Counted from the stretch's first letter, positions 38,391-47,425 are shown. The stretch: 64,000 nt of DNA from Solirubrobacter deserti (GCF_027587175.1 NZ_JAPCID010000014.1:1-64000); one strand, 5' to 3'. Notes: generated from the letters alone by a model not told the origin. Translations and numbers: made by a program.

Positions 38391-38396
38391 TACGGT
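38391..38396 (+). promoter_or_regulatory. TAnnnT -10-like element for the 38404 gene (leaderless)
   Basis: TACGGT lies 7 bases before ATG 38404, with no Shine-Dalgarno. Confidence 0.5.
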
Positions 38397-38403
38397 GCAG
38401 CGC

Positions 38404-38964
38404 ATGCTCGATGGCATCCATCCTTCTGCTGGCGAGCCGCTCCCGTTCGCCGACACCGTCCACATCCGAGCGTTCACGCTCGACAACGGGTTCGTCGTCT
38501 ACGCCGCGCGCGGCGCCGGCGGGTCCGCCCGCGCGCAGTACCTCAACCACTGGCACGAGGCGAAGTTCGGCGGCGGGTTCGTCGACGCGCCGCTGTACGT
38601 GCACGAGGCCGACGCGCCGTGGGTCGACGTGCCGCACACCACGTTCGCGCGGCGCGAGACCGTCGACGGCGACTTCGAGCTGATCCCGATCCCGGGTCAC
38701 ACGCCGGGCGCGACCGCGTTCCTGTGGCGCCGGATGCTCTTCACCGGCGACTCGATCTTCCTCGACGGCGACCAGTGGCGGGCCGCCGTGCTCGACGACA
38801 GCGACCGCGAGGCCTACATCGCCAGCGTCGAGCGCCTGAAGACGGTCGAGTTCGACTGGCTCGTGCCGTGGGCGGCGAGCGCCGACGGGCCGTGGTACGC
38901 GCCCGCCGACGCGGCCCAGCTGGACGCGATCATCGAGCGGCTGCGGCGCGGCGAGGACCGCTAG
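38404..38964 (+). CDS. MBL-fold-like protein with an altered metal site
   Basis: A 186-residue metallo-beta-lactamase-fold protein. PIPGHTPGATAFLW and MLFTGDSIFLDGDQW match the later metal motifs. The usual HxHxDH is replaced by YLNHWHEAKFG, so only part of the metal site remains. It is also shorter than normal family members. It may be a non-hydrolytic or mono-metal variant; the substrate is unknown. The stop overlaps the convergent permease gene by 4 bases. Confidence 0.7.
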   Translation: MLDGIHPSAGEPLPFADTVHIRAFTLDNGFVVYAARGAGGSARAQYLNHWHEAKFGGGFVDAPLYVHEADAPWVDVPHTTFARRETVDGDFELIPIPGHTPGATAFLWRRMLFTGDSIFLDGDQWRAAVLDDSDREAYIASVERLKTVEFDWLVPWAASADGPWYAPADAAQLDAIIERLRRGEDR

Positions 38965-40619
38965 GCGCTCAACCACAGAACGGCGAAGCCGCACGCGGTC
39001 ACGAGGCAGGCGGCGAGGATCGGTACGCCGAAGCGGGCGAACTGCGCTTCGCTGTAACCGCCGGGCTGCAGCACCATCAAGTTGGACTGGTGGCTGTAGG
39101 GATTGATGAGCGTGAACGAGACGCAGGTGCCGACCAGGGCGAGCACCAGCACCGGGTCGGCGCCGAGCTCGTCCGCCAGCGACAGCGCGACGGGCGTGAC
39201 GATCGCCGCGGTGGCCGCGTTGGTGACGAGGTTCGTCGTCACCGTGGTCGCGACGGCGAGCACGAGCACGAGCCCGAGGGTCCCGTCCGAGAGGTCGGCG
39301 ATCGCGTCGGAGATGACGTCCGCGAGGCCGCTCTCGACGACGATCGCGCCGAGGCCGATCGAGGCCGCGAGCAGGGCGAGAACCCGGGGCTCGAGTGCGC
39401 GTGCGGCGGACCGCGGTGTGATCACGCCGGTCAGCACCATCAGCACGGCGCCGCCCGCGGCGGCGACTTCGGCGGCCACCAGCCCGAAGGACGCGGCGAT
39501 CACCACGCACAGCAGGACGCCGAGCGCGACGAGCGTCTTCGACGGCTGCGGCGCCCGGCTCGTCGCCCGCTGCCAGAGCGCCACGGCGGGGCTGCGCGCG
39601 ACCGCCTCCTCGCTCTCGCCCGTGACGTAACAGGTCTCACCCGGGCTCAGGTCGGTCTCGTGCAGCGGGCGATCGCTGCGGGCAGCGATGATCCGCAGCG
39701 ATCCGTCGCGTTCGAGCTCGTGCAGCGAGACGGGCTCGCCGGCGCCGACGCTGACGGCGTACAGCCGCTGCGCCGACGTGCCGAACAGCGGCGTCGCCCA
39801 GAGCGCCGCGATCCCCTCCTCGGTGGCGTTGAACACGAGCAGATCGCCGGCCTCGATCCGCTCTTGCGGGCCGAGCGTCGTGCCCCAGCGCTCGATGCCG
39901 ACCAGCTCGTACTCCTGCGTCCGGTCGATCCCGAGCGTCGTCGCGCGGCGGTGCTCGGCGCGCGCCGGTGTGTTGACGCGGATCTCGACGCGCCAGTCCT
40001 GGCTGCGGGCCGCGGTGTCCACCGCTCCGCGGAGCGCGCGCCGGCCGGTCAGGTAGGTCACGACGGCGCCGACCAGCGCGACCGGCAGCGCGACGGCCGC
40101 GAACGACAGCATCCCCATGTCCACACCCCGCTCGCCGGCGATCCCGGCGATCACCAGGTTCGAGCTGGTGCCGATCAGCGTCACCGAGCCCGCCAAGGTC
40201 GTGACGTGTGCGATCGGCAGCAGCACCTCCCGGGCCGGGATGCGCTTGGTCTGCTCCAGCTGCCGCGCGGCGGGGATCAGCATCGCCACCAACGGCGTCG
40301 TGTTGATCAACGCCGAGCCGAGGCCGATCGGCACCGCCAGCCGGCGGAAGACCTGCTGCGCGGTCGTGGTCGACGCCAGCAGCGCCCAGGTGGCGCGCGA
40401 GACCACCCCGGTCTGGACGATGCCCCGGGCGATCACCAGCATCGCCGCGATCGTGATCACACCCGGGTTGCTGAGTCCCGAGGCGAGCTCGTTCACCGGC
40501 GCGACGCCGATGATCGCGGCGAGGACCAGCGCGACCAGGAGCGCGAGCAGCGGGTCGATCCTGCCCGAGGCCATCGCAGCGAGCGCGCCGACGACGAGGG
40601 CGGCGGCGACCCACAGCAT
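38961..40619 (-). CDS. SLC13-family permease with TrkA-C (RCK_C) domains
   Basis: A 552-residue transporter of the DASS/ArsB superfamily. N- and C-terminal membrane halves (each with a P-loop-like SALINTTPLVAMLIPA or NLVTNAATAAIVTPVALSLA helix pair) flank a cytoplasmic insert of about 180 residues. The insert contains two TrkA-C-like regulatory domains (YELVGIERWGTTLGPQERIEAGD, then SLHELERDGSLRIIAARSDRPL). GTSSNLVIAGI is the conserved substrate motif. The substrate may be sulfate, a dicarboxylate or another anion. It is six bases downstream of the amidotransferase gene. Confidence 0.85.
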   Translation of the reverse strand: MLWVAAALVVGALAAMASGRIDPLLALLVALVLAAIIGVAPVNELASGLSNPGVITIAAMLVIARGIVQTGVVSRATWALLASTTTAQQVFRRLAVPIGLGSALINTTPLVAMLIPAARQLEQTKRIPAREVLLPIAHVTTLAGSVTLIGTSSNLVIAGIAGERGVDMGMLSFAAVALPVALVGAVVTYLTGRRALRGAVDTAARSQDWRVEIRVNTPARAEHRRATTLGIDRTQEYELVGIERWGTTLGPQERIEAGDLLVFNATEEGIAALWATPLFGTSAQRLYAVSVGAGEPVSLHELERDGSLRIIAARSDRPLHETDLSPGETCYVTGESEEAVARSPAVALWQRATSRAPQPSKTLVALGVLLCVVIAASFGLVAAEVAAAGGAVLMVLTGVITPRSAARALEPRVLALLAASIGLGAIVVESGLADVISDAIADLSDGTLGLVLVLAVATTVTTNLVTNAATAAIVTPVALSLADELGADPVLVLALVGTCVSFTLINPYSHQSNLMVLQPGGYSEAQFARFGVPILAACLVTACGFAVLWLSA

Positions 40620-40625
40620 CGCGCG

Positions 40626-41480
40626 TCAGTCGTCGCGCTCGTAGGCCTGCGACTGCTGCGCGCGGCCGGACAGCACCATGGGGTGGCGCGGCGGCTCGGT
40701 CAGGACCGTCTGGCGGTCGAGCTCGAGCTCGGGCCCGACGTGGATGAGCTCGCCGACGCCGACGTCCTGCCAGCCGGGGTTCGCGTCCATCCGCTCGCTG
40801 GCGATCACCACCATCCGCTGGTCGCCGCGCGGGTTGGCCTGCATGCTGAACGTGCCGTGGGCGTCACGCTCGACCAGCGGCCCGCCGCCGGCGTGCTCGA
40901 GCACCAGCAACGGATTGTGCTCGGGATAGCGGAAGGCCCACAGGTGCCCGACCTCGCCGAGCACGAAGTTGATGCTGTAGAGCTCGTAGCCGTCGGCGAG
41001 CTCGCGGACGGCCGCGGTGATGCCGGCACGGACGTCGCCGCCGGCGGCGCGGATGTGCAGCGTGATCAGCGCGAAGACGCGCTCGGAGTCGGTCTCGCCG
41101 CTCACCACGGCCCGCTGCTCCCCGAGCCGGTGCTCGAGCCGCTCGAGATCGCCGACGACGCCGTTGTGGGCGAACATCCGCCCGTCCTGGAAGAACGGGT
41201 GTGTGTTCTGCAGGGACACGCCGCCGGTGTCGGCGTAGCGCAGGTGCGCGAGGAACTGACACGCCTCCGCGTGGCGCGCGACCCCGTGATAGAGGCGATC
41301 GCCCGCGGCCCGCACCGGGTTGCGGACCAGCAGCAGCGCCGAGTCGGCGCTCAGCGTCGCGAGCCCGAAGCCGTCGGCGTTGACCTCACTCTGCGCCGCG
41401 AGCGATGTGGGCGCCTCCAGCAGCCAGAAGTCGGCCTCGACGTCCTGGCCCCCGGCGTGCAGTGCGAACAGGCGACACAT
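40626..41480 (-). CDS. Class II glutamine amidotransferase (EgtC/YafJ-like)
   Basis: A 284-residue Ntn-hydrolase. Cys2 (MCRLFALHAG) is the nucleophile after Met removal; HLRYADTGGVSLQNTHPF and FAHNGVVGDLE are the glutamine-site motifs. This stand-alone GATase type includes EgtC of ergothioneine synthesis and YafJ. No other egt genes are near, so the role is open. A TAGTGT sits 9 bases before the ATG, inside the end of glyQS. Confidence 0.85.
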   Translation of the reverse strand: MCRLFALHAGGQDVEADFWLLEAPTSLAAQSEVNADGFGLATLSADSALLLVRNPVRAAGDRLYHGVARHAEACQFLAHLRYADTGGVSLQNTHPFFQDGRMFAHNGVVGDLERLEHRLGEQRAVVSGETDSERVFALITLHIRAAGGDVRAGITAAVRELADGYELYSINFVLGEVGHLWAFRYPEHNPLLVLEHAGGGPLVERDAHGTFSMQANPRGDQRMVVIASERMDANPGWQDVGVGELIHVGPELELDRQTVLTEPPRHPMVLSGRAQQSQAYERDD

Positions 41481-41500
41481 GCGCTCGCAACACTACGCCC

Positions 41501-42838
41501 TCACCCGCCGATGCGCTCCTCGAGGATGCGCGCGAGGTCGGCCACCGGGACGCGCTCCTGCGTCAACGAGTCGCGGTCGCGCAGCGTGACGGTGTCGTCC
41601 TCGAGCGTCTGGTGGTCGACGGTGACGCCGAACGGCGTGCCGATCTCGTCCTGGCGCCGGTAGCGCTTGCCGATGTGGCCGCCCTCGTCGTACTCGGCGG
41701 ACATCCGCTTGCGCAGGTCGGTGTAGATGTCGCGCGCCTTCTCGGGGTGGCCGTCCTTGCGCAGCAGCGGGAGGACGGCCACCTTGATCGGCGCCATCGT
41801 CGGGTGCAGGCGCAGCACGGTGCGGGTCTCGCCGCCGATGTCGTCCTGGTCGTAGGCCTCGCACAGCAGCGCGAGCATCGTGCGGCCGAGGCCGGCGGCG
41901 GGCTCGATGACGTGCGGGAGATAGCCCTGGCCGGTCTGCGGGTCCTTCCACTCCAGCTTCTCGCGCGAGAACTGGGCGTGCTGGGTGAGGTCGAAGTTGC
42001 CGCGGTTGGCGACGCCCTCGAGCTCGGACCAGCCGATCGGGTACAGGTACTCGACGTCGCTGGTGCCGGACGAGTAGTGGCTGAGTTCCTCGGCGTCGTG
42101 CGGGCGCAGGCGCAGGCGCTCGGGGCTGATGCCGAGCTTGACGTACCAGTTCAGGCGCTCCTGGCACCAGTACTCGTACCACTGCTCGGCCTCATCCGGG
42201 GGGACGAAGAACTCCATCTCCATCTGCTCGAACTCGAGCGTGCGGAAGATGAAGTTGCCCGGCGTGATCTCGTTGCGGAACGACTTGCCGATCTGCGCGA
42301 TGCCGAACGGCGGCTTCTTGCGCGCGTAGTTGAGCGTCTGCTTGAAGTCCAGGAAGATGCCCTGCGCGGTCTCGGGGCGCAGGTAGACCGTCGAGCCCTC
42401 CTCCTGCACGGGCCCGATGTTGGTCTGGAACATCAGGTTGAACGCGCGCGGCTCGCTCAGGTCACCGCCGCAGGTCGGGCACTTGACGAGCGCCGGGTCC
42501 TCACCCTTGGCCTCGGCTTCCTCCTGCAGGTGGTCCAGCCGGTAGCGCTTCTTGCACTTGCCCAGGCACTGGACGAGCGGATCGCTGAAGCCGGCGAGGT
42601 GGCCGGAGGCCTCCCACGTGCGCGGGTGCTGGATGATCGCCGAGTCCAGGGCGACGATGTCGTCGCGCTCCTGGATCATCGCCTTCCACCACGCGTCGGT
42701 GACGTTGCGCTTGAGCAGGACTCCGTAGTGCCCGTAGTCGTAGGTGTTGGCGATGCCGCCGTAGATCTCGGAGGCAGGGAAGATCAGGCCGCGCCGCTTG
42801 CAGAGCGCGACGACCTCGTCCATGGAGCTTGCGGGCAT
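41501..42838 (-). CDS. glyQS: Glycyl-tRNA synthetase (alpha2, eukaryote/actinobacterial type)
   Basis: A 445-residue class II aminoacyl-tRNA synthetase charging tRNA-Gly. It opens MDEVVALCKRRGLIFPASEIYGG, with a zinc-type insert (LVKCPTCGGDL), motif 2 region FGIAQIGKSFRNEITPGNFIFRT and motif 3 AAGLGRTMLALL. The C-terminal anticodon-binding domain starts near VAVLPLLRKDG. The ATG at 42838 gives the family start, and TAAGAT lies 8 bases upstream. Confidence 0.97.
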   Translation of the reverse strand: MPASSMDEVVALCKRRGLIFPASEIYGGIANTYDYGHYGVLLKRNVTDAWWKAMIQERDDIVALDSAIIQHPRTWEASGHLAGFSDPLVQCLGKCKKRYRLDHLQEEAEAKGEDPALVKCPTCGGDLSEPRAFNLMFQTNIGPVQEEGSTVYLRPETAQGIFLDFKQTLNYARKKPPFGIAQIGKSFRNEITPGNFIFRTLEFEQMEMEFFVPPDEAEQWYEYWCQERLNWYVKLGISPERLRLRPHDAEELSHYSSGTSDVEYLYPIGWSELEGVANRGNFDLTQHAQFSREKLEWKDPQTGQGYLPHVIEPAAGLGRTMLALLCEAYDQDDIGGETRTVLRLHPTMAPIKVAVLPLLRKDGHPEKARDIYTDLRKRMSAEYDEGGHIGKRYRRQDEIGTPFGVTVDHQTLEDDTVTLRDRDSLTQERVPVADLARILEERIGG

Positions 42839-42846
42839 GGGACCGC

Positions 42847-42852
42847 ATCTTA
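42847..42852 (-). promoter_or_regulatory. TAnnnT -10-like element for glyQS (leaderless)
   Basis: TAAGAT on the minus strand, 8 bases before the ATG at 42838. A TAAACT on the plus strand (42859-42864) is the candidate -10 for the divergent fmdB-type gene. Confidence 0.5.
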
Positions 42853-42877
42853 GGCGGCTAAACTCGCCAGTCCGTCT

Positions 42878-43192
42878 ATGCCCATTTACGAGTACCGCTG
42901 CGAGAACGGCCATCACTTCGACGTGATGCAGAAGATGACCGACAGTCCGGTGACCGAGTGCCAGGAGTGCGGCGCTCCGGTCCAGCGCGTCTTCCACCCC
43001 GTAGCTGTCCACTTCAAGGGGTCGGGCTTCTACAACACGGACTACGGCACCGCCAAGCGCAACCGCCAGACCGCGGCCTCCGCGGATTCCGGCGCGGACA
43101 AGCACGACGCCAAGCAGGCGGAGAAGAAGTCCTCGGACAGCTCGTCGAGCGCGTCCACGTCGTCCTCGACGCCCGCGAAGTCGGACACATAA
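42878..43192 (+). CDS. FmdB-family zinc ribbon protein
   Basis: A 104-residue protein. The N-terminal zinc ribbon has Cys in YEYRCENGHHF and TECQECGAPVQRVF, followed by the family's conserved FKGSGFYNTDYG. A Ser/Lys-rich disordered tail makes up the last 40 residues. FmdB proteins are of uncertain role, often linked to regulation. It is divergent from glyQS over 39 bases. Confidence 0.88.
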   Translation: MPIYEYRCENGHHFDVMQKMTDSPVTECQECGAPVQRVFHPVAVHFKGSGFYNTDYGTAKRNRQTAASADSGADKHDAKQAEKKSSDSSSSASTSSSTPAKSDT

Positions 43193-43200
43193 GCGTTTCT

Positions 43201-43220
43201 GATCCGGGTTCCCACGGATC
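43201..43220 (+). terminator. Possible terminator after the fmdB-type gene
   Basis: GATCCG (43201-43206) can pair with CGGATC (43215-43220), followed by TTCATTT. The stem is short, so confidence is low. Confidence 0.35.
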
Positions 43221-43265
43221 TTCATTTGCGCTCGTGTGGTCGGGTGGTGACACTCGACCGCGTCC

Positions 43266-44180
43266 ATGTCTGCCCGCCACGTCACGCTCCTCGCCGCCCT
43301 CGCCGCCATCTGGGGCGGCTCCTACCTGCTGATCAAGTACGCGCTCGAGGGCTTCTCGGCCGCGATGATCGTGTCGCTGCGCTGCCTGCTGGCGTCGATC
43401 GTGCTGTACGCCGTGCTGCGCGTCACCGGGCAGGCGTCGCGGGCGTGGCGTGACGTGCGCGAGCGTCCGTGGTGGGCGCTGATCCTGAGCCTGAGCGCGG
43501 TGACCGCGCCGTTCCTGCTGATCACCTACGGCGAGCACGTCGTGCCGTCCGGGCTGACGGCGGTGCTGATCTCGCCCGCGTCGCTGTTCATCGCGCTGCT
43601 GGCGCCGTTCCTGCTGCCGTCCGAGCGGATCGACCGCCGGCAGGGCGTCGGGATGCTGCTCGGGCTGGCGGGCGTGATCCTGATCGTCGGCGTCGAGTCC
43701 GTGCACTCCTTGAAGGAGTTCCTGGGCGCGATGGCGATGGTCGGCGCGGCGTTCTTCTACGGGCTCTCGAGCTTCGTGGTCAAGGGCAAGTACGGCAACC
43801 TGGCCGCGGTGCAGACCACGTGGATCAGCGTGACGCTGGCCGGCCTGGTGACGCTGCCCATCGGGGTGGCGACGACGCCGGGGAACACGCCCGACGCCGG
43901 CTCGGTGGCGGCGCTGGTCGCACTCGGCGTGCTCGGCACCGCCCTGGCGTTCGTCATCTACTACGAGCTGATCGGGGCCGTCGGCGCCGGGCGCGCGGCG
44001 CTGGTCTCCTACCTGGCGCCGGGCGTGGCGCTGTTCTACGGCGCGATCTTCCTCGACGAGGCGATCACCGTCGCGGCGATCATCGGCCTGGTCGTGATCC
44101 TCGCCGGCGTCGCGATCGCCTCGCGGCCGAAGAAGGTCGCCGCTGCGGCGGGTACGCCGGCGATGGCGCGCGCTTCCTGA
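43266..44180 (+). CDS. EamA/DMT-superfamily transporter
   Basis: A 304-residue, ten-helix permease made of two EamA repeats. Repeat 1 begins LLAALAAIWGGSYLLIKYALEG and has LRCLLASIVLYA. Repeat 2 begins FLGAMAMVGAAFFYGLSSFVVKG and has SYLAPGVALFYGAIFLDEAITVAAIIGLVVILAG. It is probably an exporter of metabolites or amino acids. The basic C-terminal tail follows AGVAIASRPKK. It precedes the acyl-CoA dehydrogenase pair, which has its own -10. Confidence 0.9.
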   Translation: MSARHVTLLAALAAIWGGSYLLIKYALEGFSAAMIVSLRCLLASIVLYAVLRVTGQASRAWRDVRERPWWALILSLSAVTAPFLLITYGEHVVPSGLTAVLISPASLFIALLAPFLLPSERIDRRQGVGMLLGLAGVILIVGVESVHSLKEFLGAMAMVGAAFFYGLSSFVVKGKYGNLAAVQTTWISVTLAGLVTLPIGVATTPGNTPDAGSVAALVALGVLGTALAFVIYYELIGAVGAGRAALVSYLAPGVALFYGAIFLDEAITVAAIIGLVVILAGVAIASRPKKVAAAAGTPAMARAS

Positions 44181-44188
44181 CGGCGTGT

Positions 44189-44194
44189 TAGTTT
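44189..44194 (+). promoter_or_regulatory. TAnnnT -10-like element for the acyl-CoA dehydrogenase operon (leaderless)
   Basis: TAGTTT lies 7 bases before GTG 44202, with no Shine-Dalgarno. Confidence 0.5.
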
Positions 44195-44201
44195 CCGCCG
44201 C

Positions 44202-45326
44202 GTGGACCTGACGCTCTCGCCGGCGGAGGAGGAGTTCCGCGACACGCTGCGCGCGTGGATCGCCGACCACCATCCCGGGCGTGAGCCCGACGGGGACGAG
44301 GCGTCGTTCACGTTCCGCCGCGACTGGCAGCGCGCCCTCAACGAGCGCGGCTGGGCCGGGCTCACGTGGCCGACCGAGTACGGCGGGGCGGGCGCGACGC
44401 AGATCGAGCAGGCGATCCTGTTCGAGGAGTTCGCGCGGGCGCGCGCGCCACAGCTCGCGAACGTCCTCGGGCTCACCATGGGCGGGCCGACGGTGATCGC
44501 CCACGGCACGGACGAGCAGAAGGAGCGGTTCCTGGCGCCCATCCTGAGCGCGGACGAGATCTGGTGCCAGGGGTTCTCCGAGCCCGAGTCGGGCTCCGAC
44601 CTCGCGTCGCTCAAGACCAAGGCCGTGCTGGACGGCGACGCGTACGTCGTCACGGGCCAGAAGGTCTGGACCACGTACGCGCATCACTCCAAGTGGTGCA
44701 TGCTCCTCGCGCGCACGAACCCGGACGCGCCCAAGCACCGCGGGCTCACCTACTTCCTGCTGGACATGGAGCAGGACGGCGTCGAGGTGCGGCCGCTGGT
44801 GCAGATCACGGGCGAGGCCGAGTTCAACGAGCTGTTCATCGACGGCGCGCGGATTCCGGTCGAGAACGTCGTCGGCGGCGTCGACAACGGCTGGCGCGTG
44901 GCGATCACGACGTTGATGCACGAGCGCGCCGGGCTCGCGTTCGCGCTCCAGGCGCGCGTGCAGGTGGCGCTCAGCGAGCTCGCCGACGAGCTGAAGGGCA
45001 CGAAGGATCCGCTGATCCGGCAGCGCTTCGCTCAGGTCGCGATCGAGGCGCAGGTGCTGCGGCTGCTCGCCTACCGCGGGCTCACGTCGGCAGCGAAGGG
45101 CGGCGAGCCCGGGCCCGAGGGGTCGCTGGGCAAGTGGCTGTGGGCGGACCTCAACCAGGCGCTCACGACCCTGGGGTTGGACGCGCGCGGTCCGGCGGGG
45201 CAGCTGGTCGACGACGTCTGGACCTACCGCTTCCTGCGCGCCCGCGCGAACTCGATCGAAGGCGGGACCACCGAGATCCTCAAGAACATCGTCGCCGAGC
45301 GGGTGCTGGGGCTGCCGCGCGCATGA
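44202..45326 (+). CDS. Acyl-CoA dehydrogenase, FadE26/28-type subunit (gene 1 of pair)
   Basis: A 374-residue FAD-dependent dehydrogenase that introduces an alpha-beta double bond in an acyl-CoA. It has the flavin and substrate motifs WCQGFSEPESGSDLASLKTKA and VVTGQKVWTTYAHHSKWCMLLART. The C-terminal helix SIEGGTTEILKNIVAERVLG carries the usual catalytic-glutamate region. It overlaps a second, shorter dehydrogenase gene by 4 bases. Such adjacent, unlike subunits form heterotetramers in the actinobacterial steroid side-chain enzymes (ChsE1-ChsE2), a likely model here. Confidence 0.9.
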   Translation: MDLTLSPAEEEFRDTLRAWIADHHPGREPDGDEASFTFRRDWQRALNERGWAGLTWPTEYGGAGATQIEQAILFEEFARARAPQLANVLGLTMGGPTVIAHGTDEQKERFLAPILSADEIWCQGFSEPESGSDLASLKTKAVLDGDAYVVTGQKVWTTYAHHSKWCMLLARTNPDAPKHRGLTYFLLDMEQDGVEVRPLVQITGEAEFNELFIDGARIPVENVVGGVDNGWRVAITTLMHERAGLAFALQARVQVALSELADELKGTKDPLIRQRFAQVAIEAQVLRLLAYRGLTSAAKGGEPGPEGSLGKWLWADLNQALTTLGLDARGPAGQLVDDVWTYRFLRARANSIEGGTTEILKNIVAERVLGLPRA

Positions 45327-46291
45327 ACTTCGAGCTCACCGAGGACCAGCGCGAGATCAAGCGCACGGCACGCGACTGGCTCGCGGCGCGCTACCCGATC
45401 GCGCGGGTGCGGGAGATCGCGCTCGACGGCGCCGCGGACGACACCTGGGACGAGGTCGTAGAGCTCGGCTGGCCGGAGATCACCGACTTCGGGATGGTCG
45501 AGCTGGCGGTCGTGGCCGAGGAGCTGGGAGCGTCCCTGGCGCCGACGCCGCTCGCCTCGCACTGGGCCGCCCGGCTGCTGCATCCGGAGCTGGAGGGGCG
45601 CGGGACCGTGGCCATGTGGGACGAGGGCGGGACCGATCCCGCCGCGTCCACGATGGACGGCCCGGCCGGGACGAAGATCGCGGTGCCGGCGGCCGAAGGC
45701 GCCGACGTGTTCATCGTCACCGCGTCCGGCGGGCGTCACTTCGCGGTGCCGTCCTCGGCCGCCACGGTCGAGCCCGCCCGCGCGCTGGACCCGACCCGGC
45801 CGCTCTCCACCGTCACGTTCGACGGCGCCGGCGAGGAGCTCTCCGGCGACCACTTCGGCCGCGCCTGGCACGCGATCGCGGTCGCCGCGGCGGCGGAGTC
45901 CGTGGGGGTTGCCGCTCGGGTCACCGCCATGTCGGTGCAGTACGCGAAGGAGCGCAAGCAGTTCGACCGCCCGATCGGGTCCTACCAGGCCGTCTCCCAC
46001 GCGTGCGCGCAGATGTTCCTCGAGACCGAGGGCGCCCGCAACGTCGTGCTCTGGGCCGCGTGGGCGCTCGACCATGATCCGGACGCCGCGTTCATGGCCG
46101 CCAACTCCGCGAAGGCCTACGCGAGCGACGCCGCCGTCAACGTCTGCCGCTCAGCCCTGCAGGTCCACGGCGGCATCGGCTTCACGTGGGAGCACGACCT
46201 GCACCTGTTCCTCAAGCGCGCCGAGGCGAACGCCCGCGCGTTCGGCGACTCCACCTGGCACCGCGAGCAGGTCGCGGCGGCCCACCTCTAA
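45323..46291 (+). CDS. Acyl-CoA dehydrogenase, smaller partner subunit (gene 2 of pair)
   Basis: A 322-residue partner. It opens MNFELTEDQREIKRTARDWLA and ends with ALQVHGGIGFTWEHDLHLFLKRA, both family hallmarks. The middle is compressed and Ala/Asp-rich, and the usual GSD flavin motif is not obvious. This is typical of the non-canonical subunit in heteromeric FadE complexes. It starts with an ATGA overlap on the first dehydrogenase. The C-terminus overlaps the convergent LCP gene by 4 bases. Confidence 0.85.
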   Translation: MNFELTEDQREIKRTARDWLAARYPIARVREIALDGAADDTWDEVVELGWPEITDFGMVELAVVAEELGASLAPTPLASHWAARLLHPELEGRGTVAMWDEGGTDPAASTMDGPAGTKIAVPAAEGADVFIVTASGGRHFAVPSSAATVEPARALDPTRPLSTVTFDGAGEELSGDHFGRAWHAIAVAAAAESVGVAARVTAMSVQYAKERKQFDRPIGSYQAVSHACAQMFLETEGARNVVLWAAWALDHDPDAAFMAANSAKAYASDAAVNVCRSALQVHGGIGFTWEHDLHLFLKRAEANARAFGDSTWHREQVAAAHL

Positions 46292-47415
46292 CGCAGGAAA
46301 CGGTCGACGGCGCGCTGCTTGCTCGCCTCGTCCACGGTGAGGCCGGCGCCACCGTCCGGCAACGTGACCGTGCCCGTGGGCTTGAGCACGTTCGGCTTGG
46401 CGGTGCCGGCGCTCAGCTCCGCGCCGACGACGCCGAGCAGCGTCGGGCCGGACATGTCCGAGCGGATCGCCTTGGGCGCGGCCCAGGAGACCCAGGGCAG
46501 GCGGATGAACGTCTCCAAGGAAGTGACCTTGTCCTTGATCGAGTTCATGATCTTCTGCTGGCGGCGGGCGCGGGTGAGGTCGGACTCGCGCGGGTTGCAC
46601 TCGTTCTTGCGCGTGCGGGCGAGGGCGAGCGCCTGCCGGCCGTCGATCTCCTGCTCGCCGGCCTTCAGGCGCAGCGTGTAGCCGCCGTTCTTGAAGCCGC
46701 CGTTGATGCGGGAGACGACGCAGCCGCCGCGGTAGGTCACGCCGCCGAGCGCGTCGATCAGCTGCGGGAAGTTCTCGAAGTTGACCTCGACGAGGTGGTT
46801 GACCGGGATGCCGAGGTAGCTCTCGACCGTGCGGATCGCCAGCGCCGGGCCGCCGAGCGCGTAGGCGGCGTTGATCTTGTTCTGGCCGTGCCCCGGGATC
46901 TCCACGACGGTGTCGCGCGGGATGGACAGGGTCGCGTTGCTGCCGCCGCCGATGCGCAGCAGCAGGATCGAGTCCGACCGGGACGCCTCGCCGATCTTGT
47001 TCGCACCGGGCTCCTTGGAGTCCTTGGTGCGGGCGTCCGATCCGAGGACGAGCACCGTGTTCGGCGACGTGAGCGGGTAGCCGGCCCCGCCGAGCTCGGC
47101 GTCGGCGGCGTCGGACACCGAGGCCGACTGGATCTGGGCCGAGATCAGGAACAGCACCAGCGAGATCGCCAACCACGCGACGACGCCGGTGACCAGCCAG
47201 CGCAGCAGCCGCCAGACGCCGAAGCGCCGGCGGTGCCCCGGGCGGCGCCGCGGAAACGGCAGCCGGCGGCGGCGTCGCGGCGGTGGCGCTTCGTCCCAGC
47301 CCTGCGGCGCGGGCGGCTCCGGCTGCACCGCACCGTCGTCGTCGCGCCGCCGGAAGAGCTTCGGCTTGGAGCGATAAACCGTGTACGGAGGCTTGTCGTC
47401 GGGGGAATCGGCCAT
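46288..47415 (-). CDS. LytR-CpsA-Psr (LCP) family protein
   Basis: A 375-residue membrane-anchored phosphotransferase that attaches glycopolymers to peptidoglycan. It has a long basic, Pro-rich cytoplasmic N-terminus (PPPRRRRRLPFPRRRPG), one transmembrane helix near residue 75-92 and the LCP domain. The active-site elements include SDSILLLRI, TLSIPRDTVVEIPGHGQNKINAAYALGG and LALARTRKNECNPRESDLTRARRQQ. The ATG is 24 bases from the divergent ROK kinase start. Confidence 0.93.
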   Translation of the reverse strand: MADSPDDKPPYTVYRSKPKLFRRRDDDGAVQPEPPAPQGWDEAPPPRRRRRLPFPRRRPGHRRRFGVWRLLRWLVTGVVAWLAISLVLFLISAQIQSASVSDAADAELGGAGYPLTSPNTVLVLGSDARTKDSKEPGANKIGEASRSDSILLLRIGGGSNATLSIPRDTVVEIPGHGQNKINAAYALGGPALAIRTVESYLGIPVNHLVEVNFENFPQLIDALGGVTYRGGCVVSRINGGFKNGGYTLRLKAGEQEIDGRQALALARTRKNECNPRESDLTRARRQQKIMNSIKDKVTSLETFIRLPWVSWAAPKAIRSDMSGPTLLGVVGAELSAGTAKPNVLKPTGTVTLPDGGAGLTVDEASKQRAVDRFLR

Positions 47416-47425
47416 GCGGGAGCGG

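Noticed and set aside
38619-41663. A ~1000-codon open frame running antisense through the SLC13 permease, amidotransferase and start of glyQS
   Set aside because: Its translation is an Arg/Gly/His-rich compositional shadow with no motifs, while the opposite strand encodes three recognisable proteins. Such frames are expected at this GC content.
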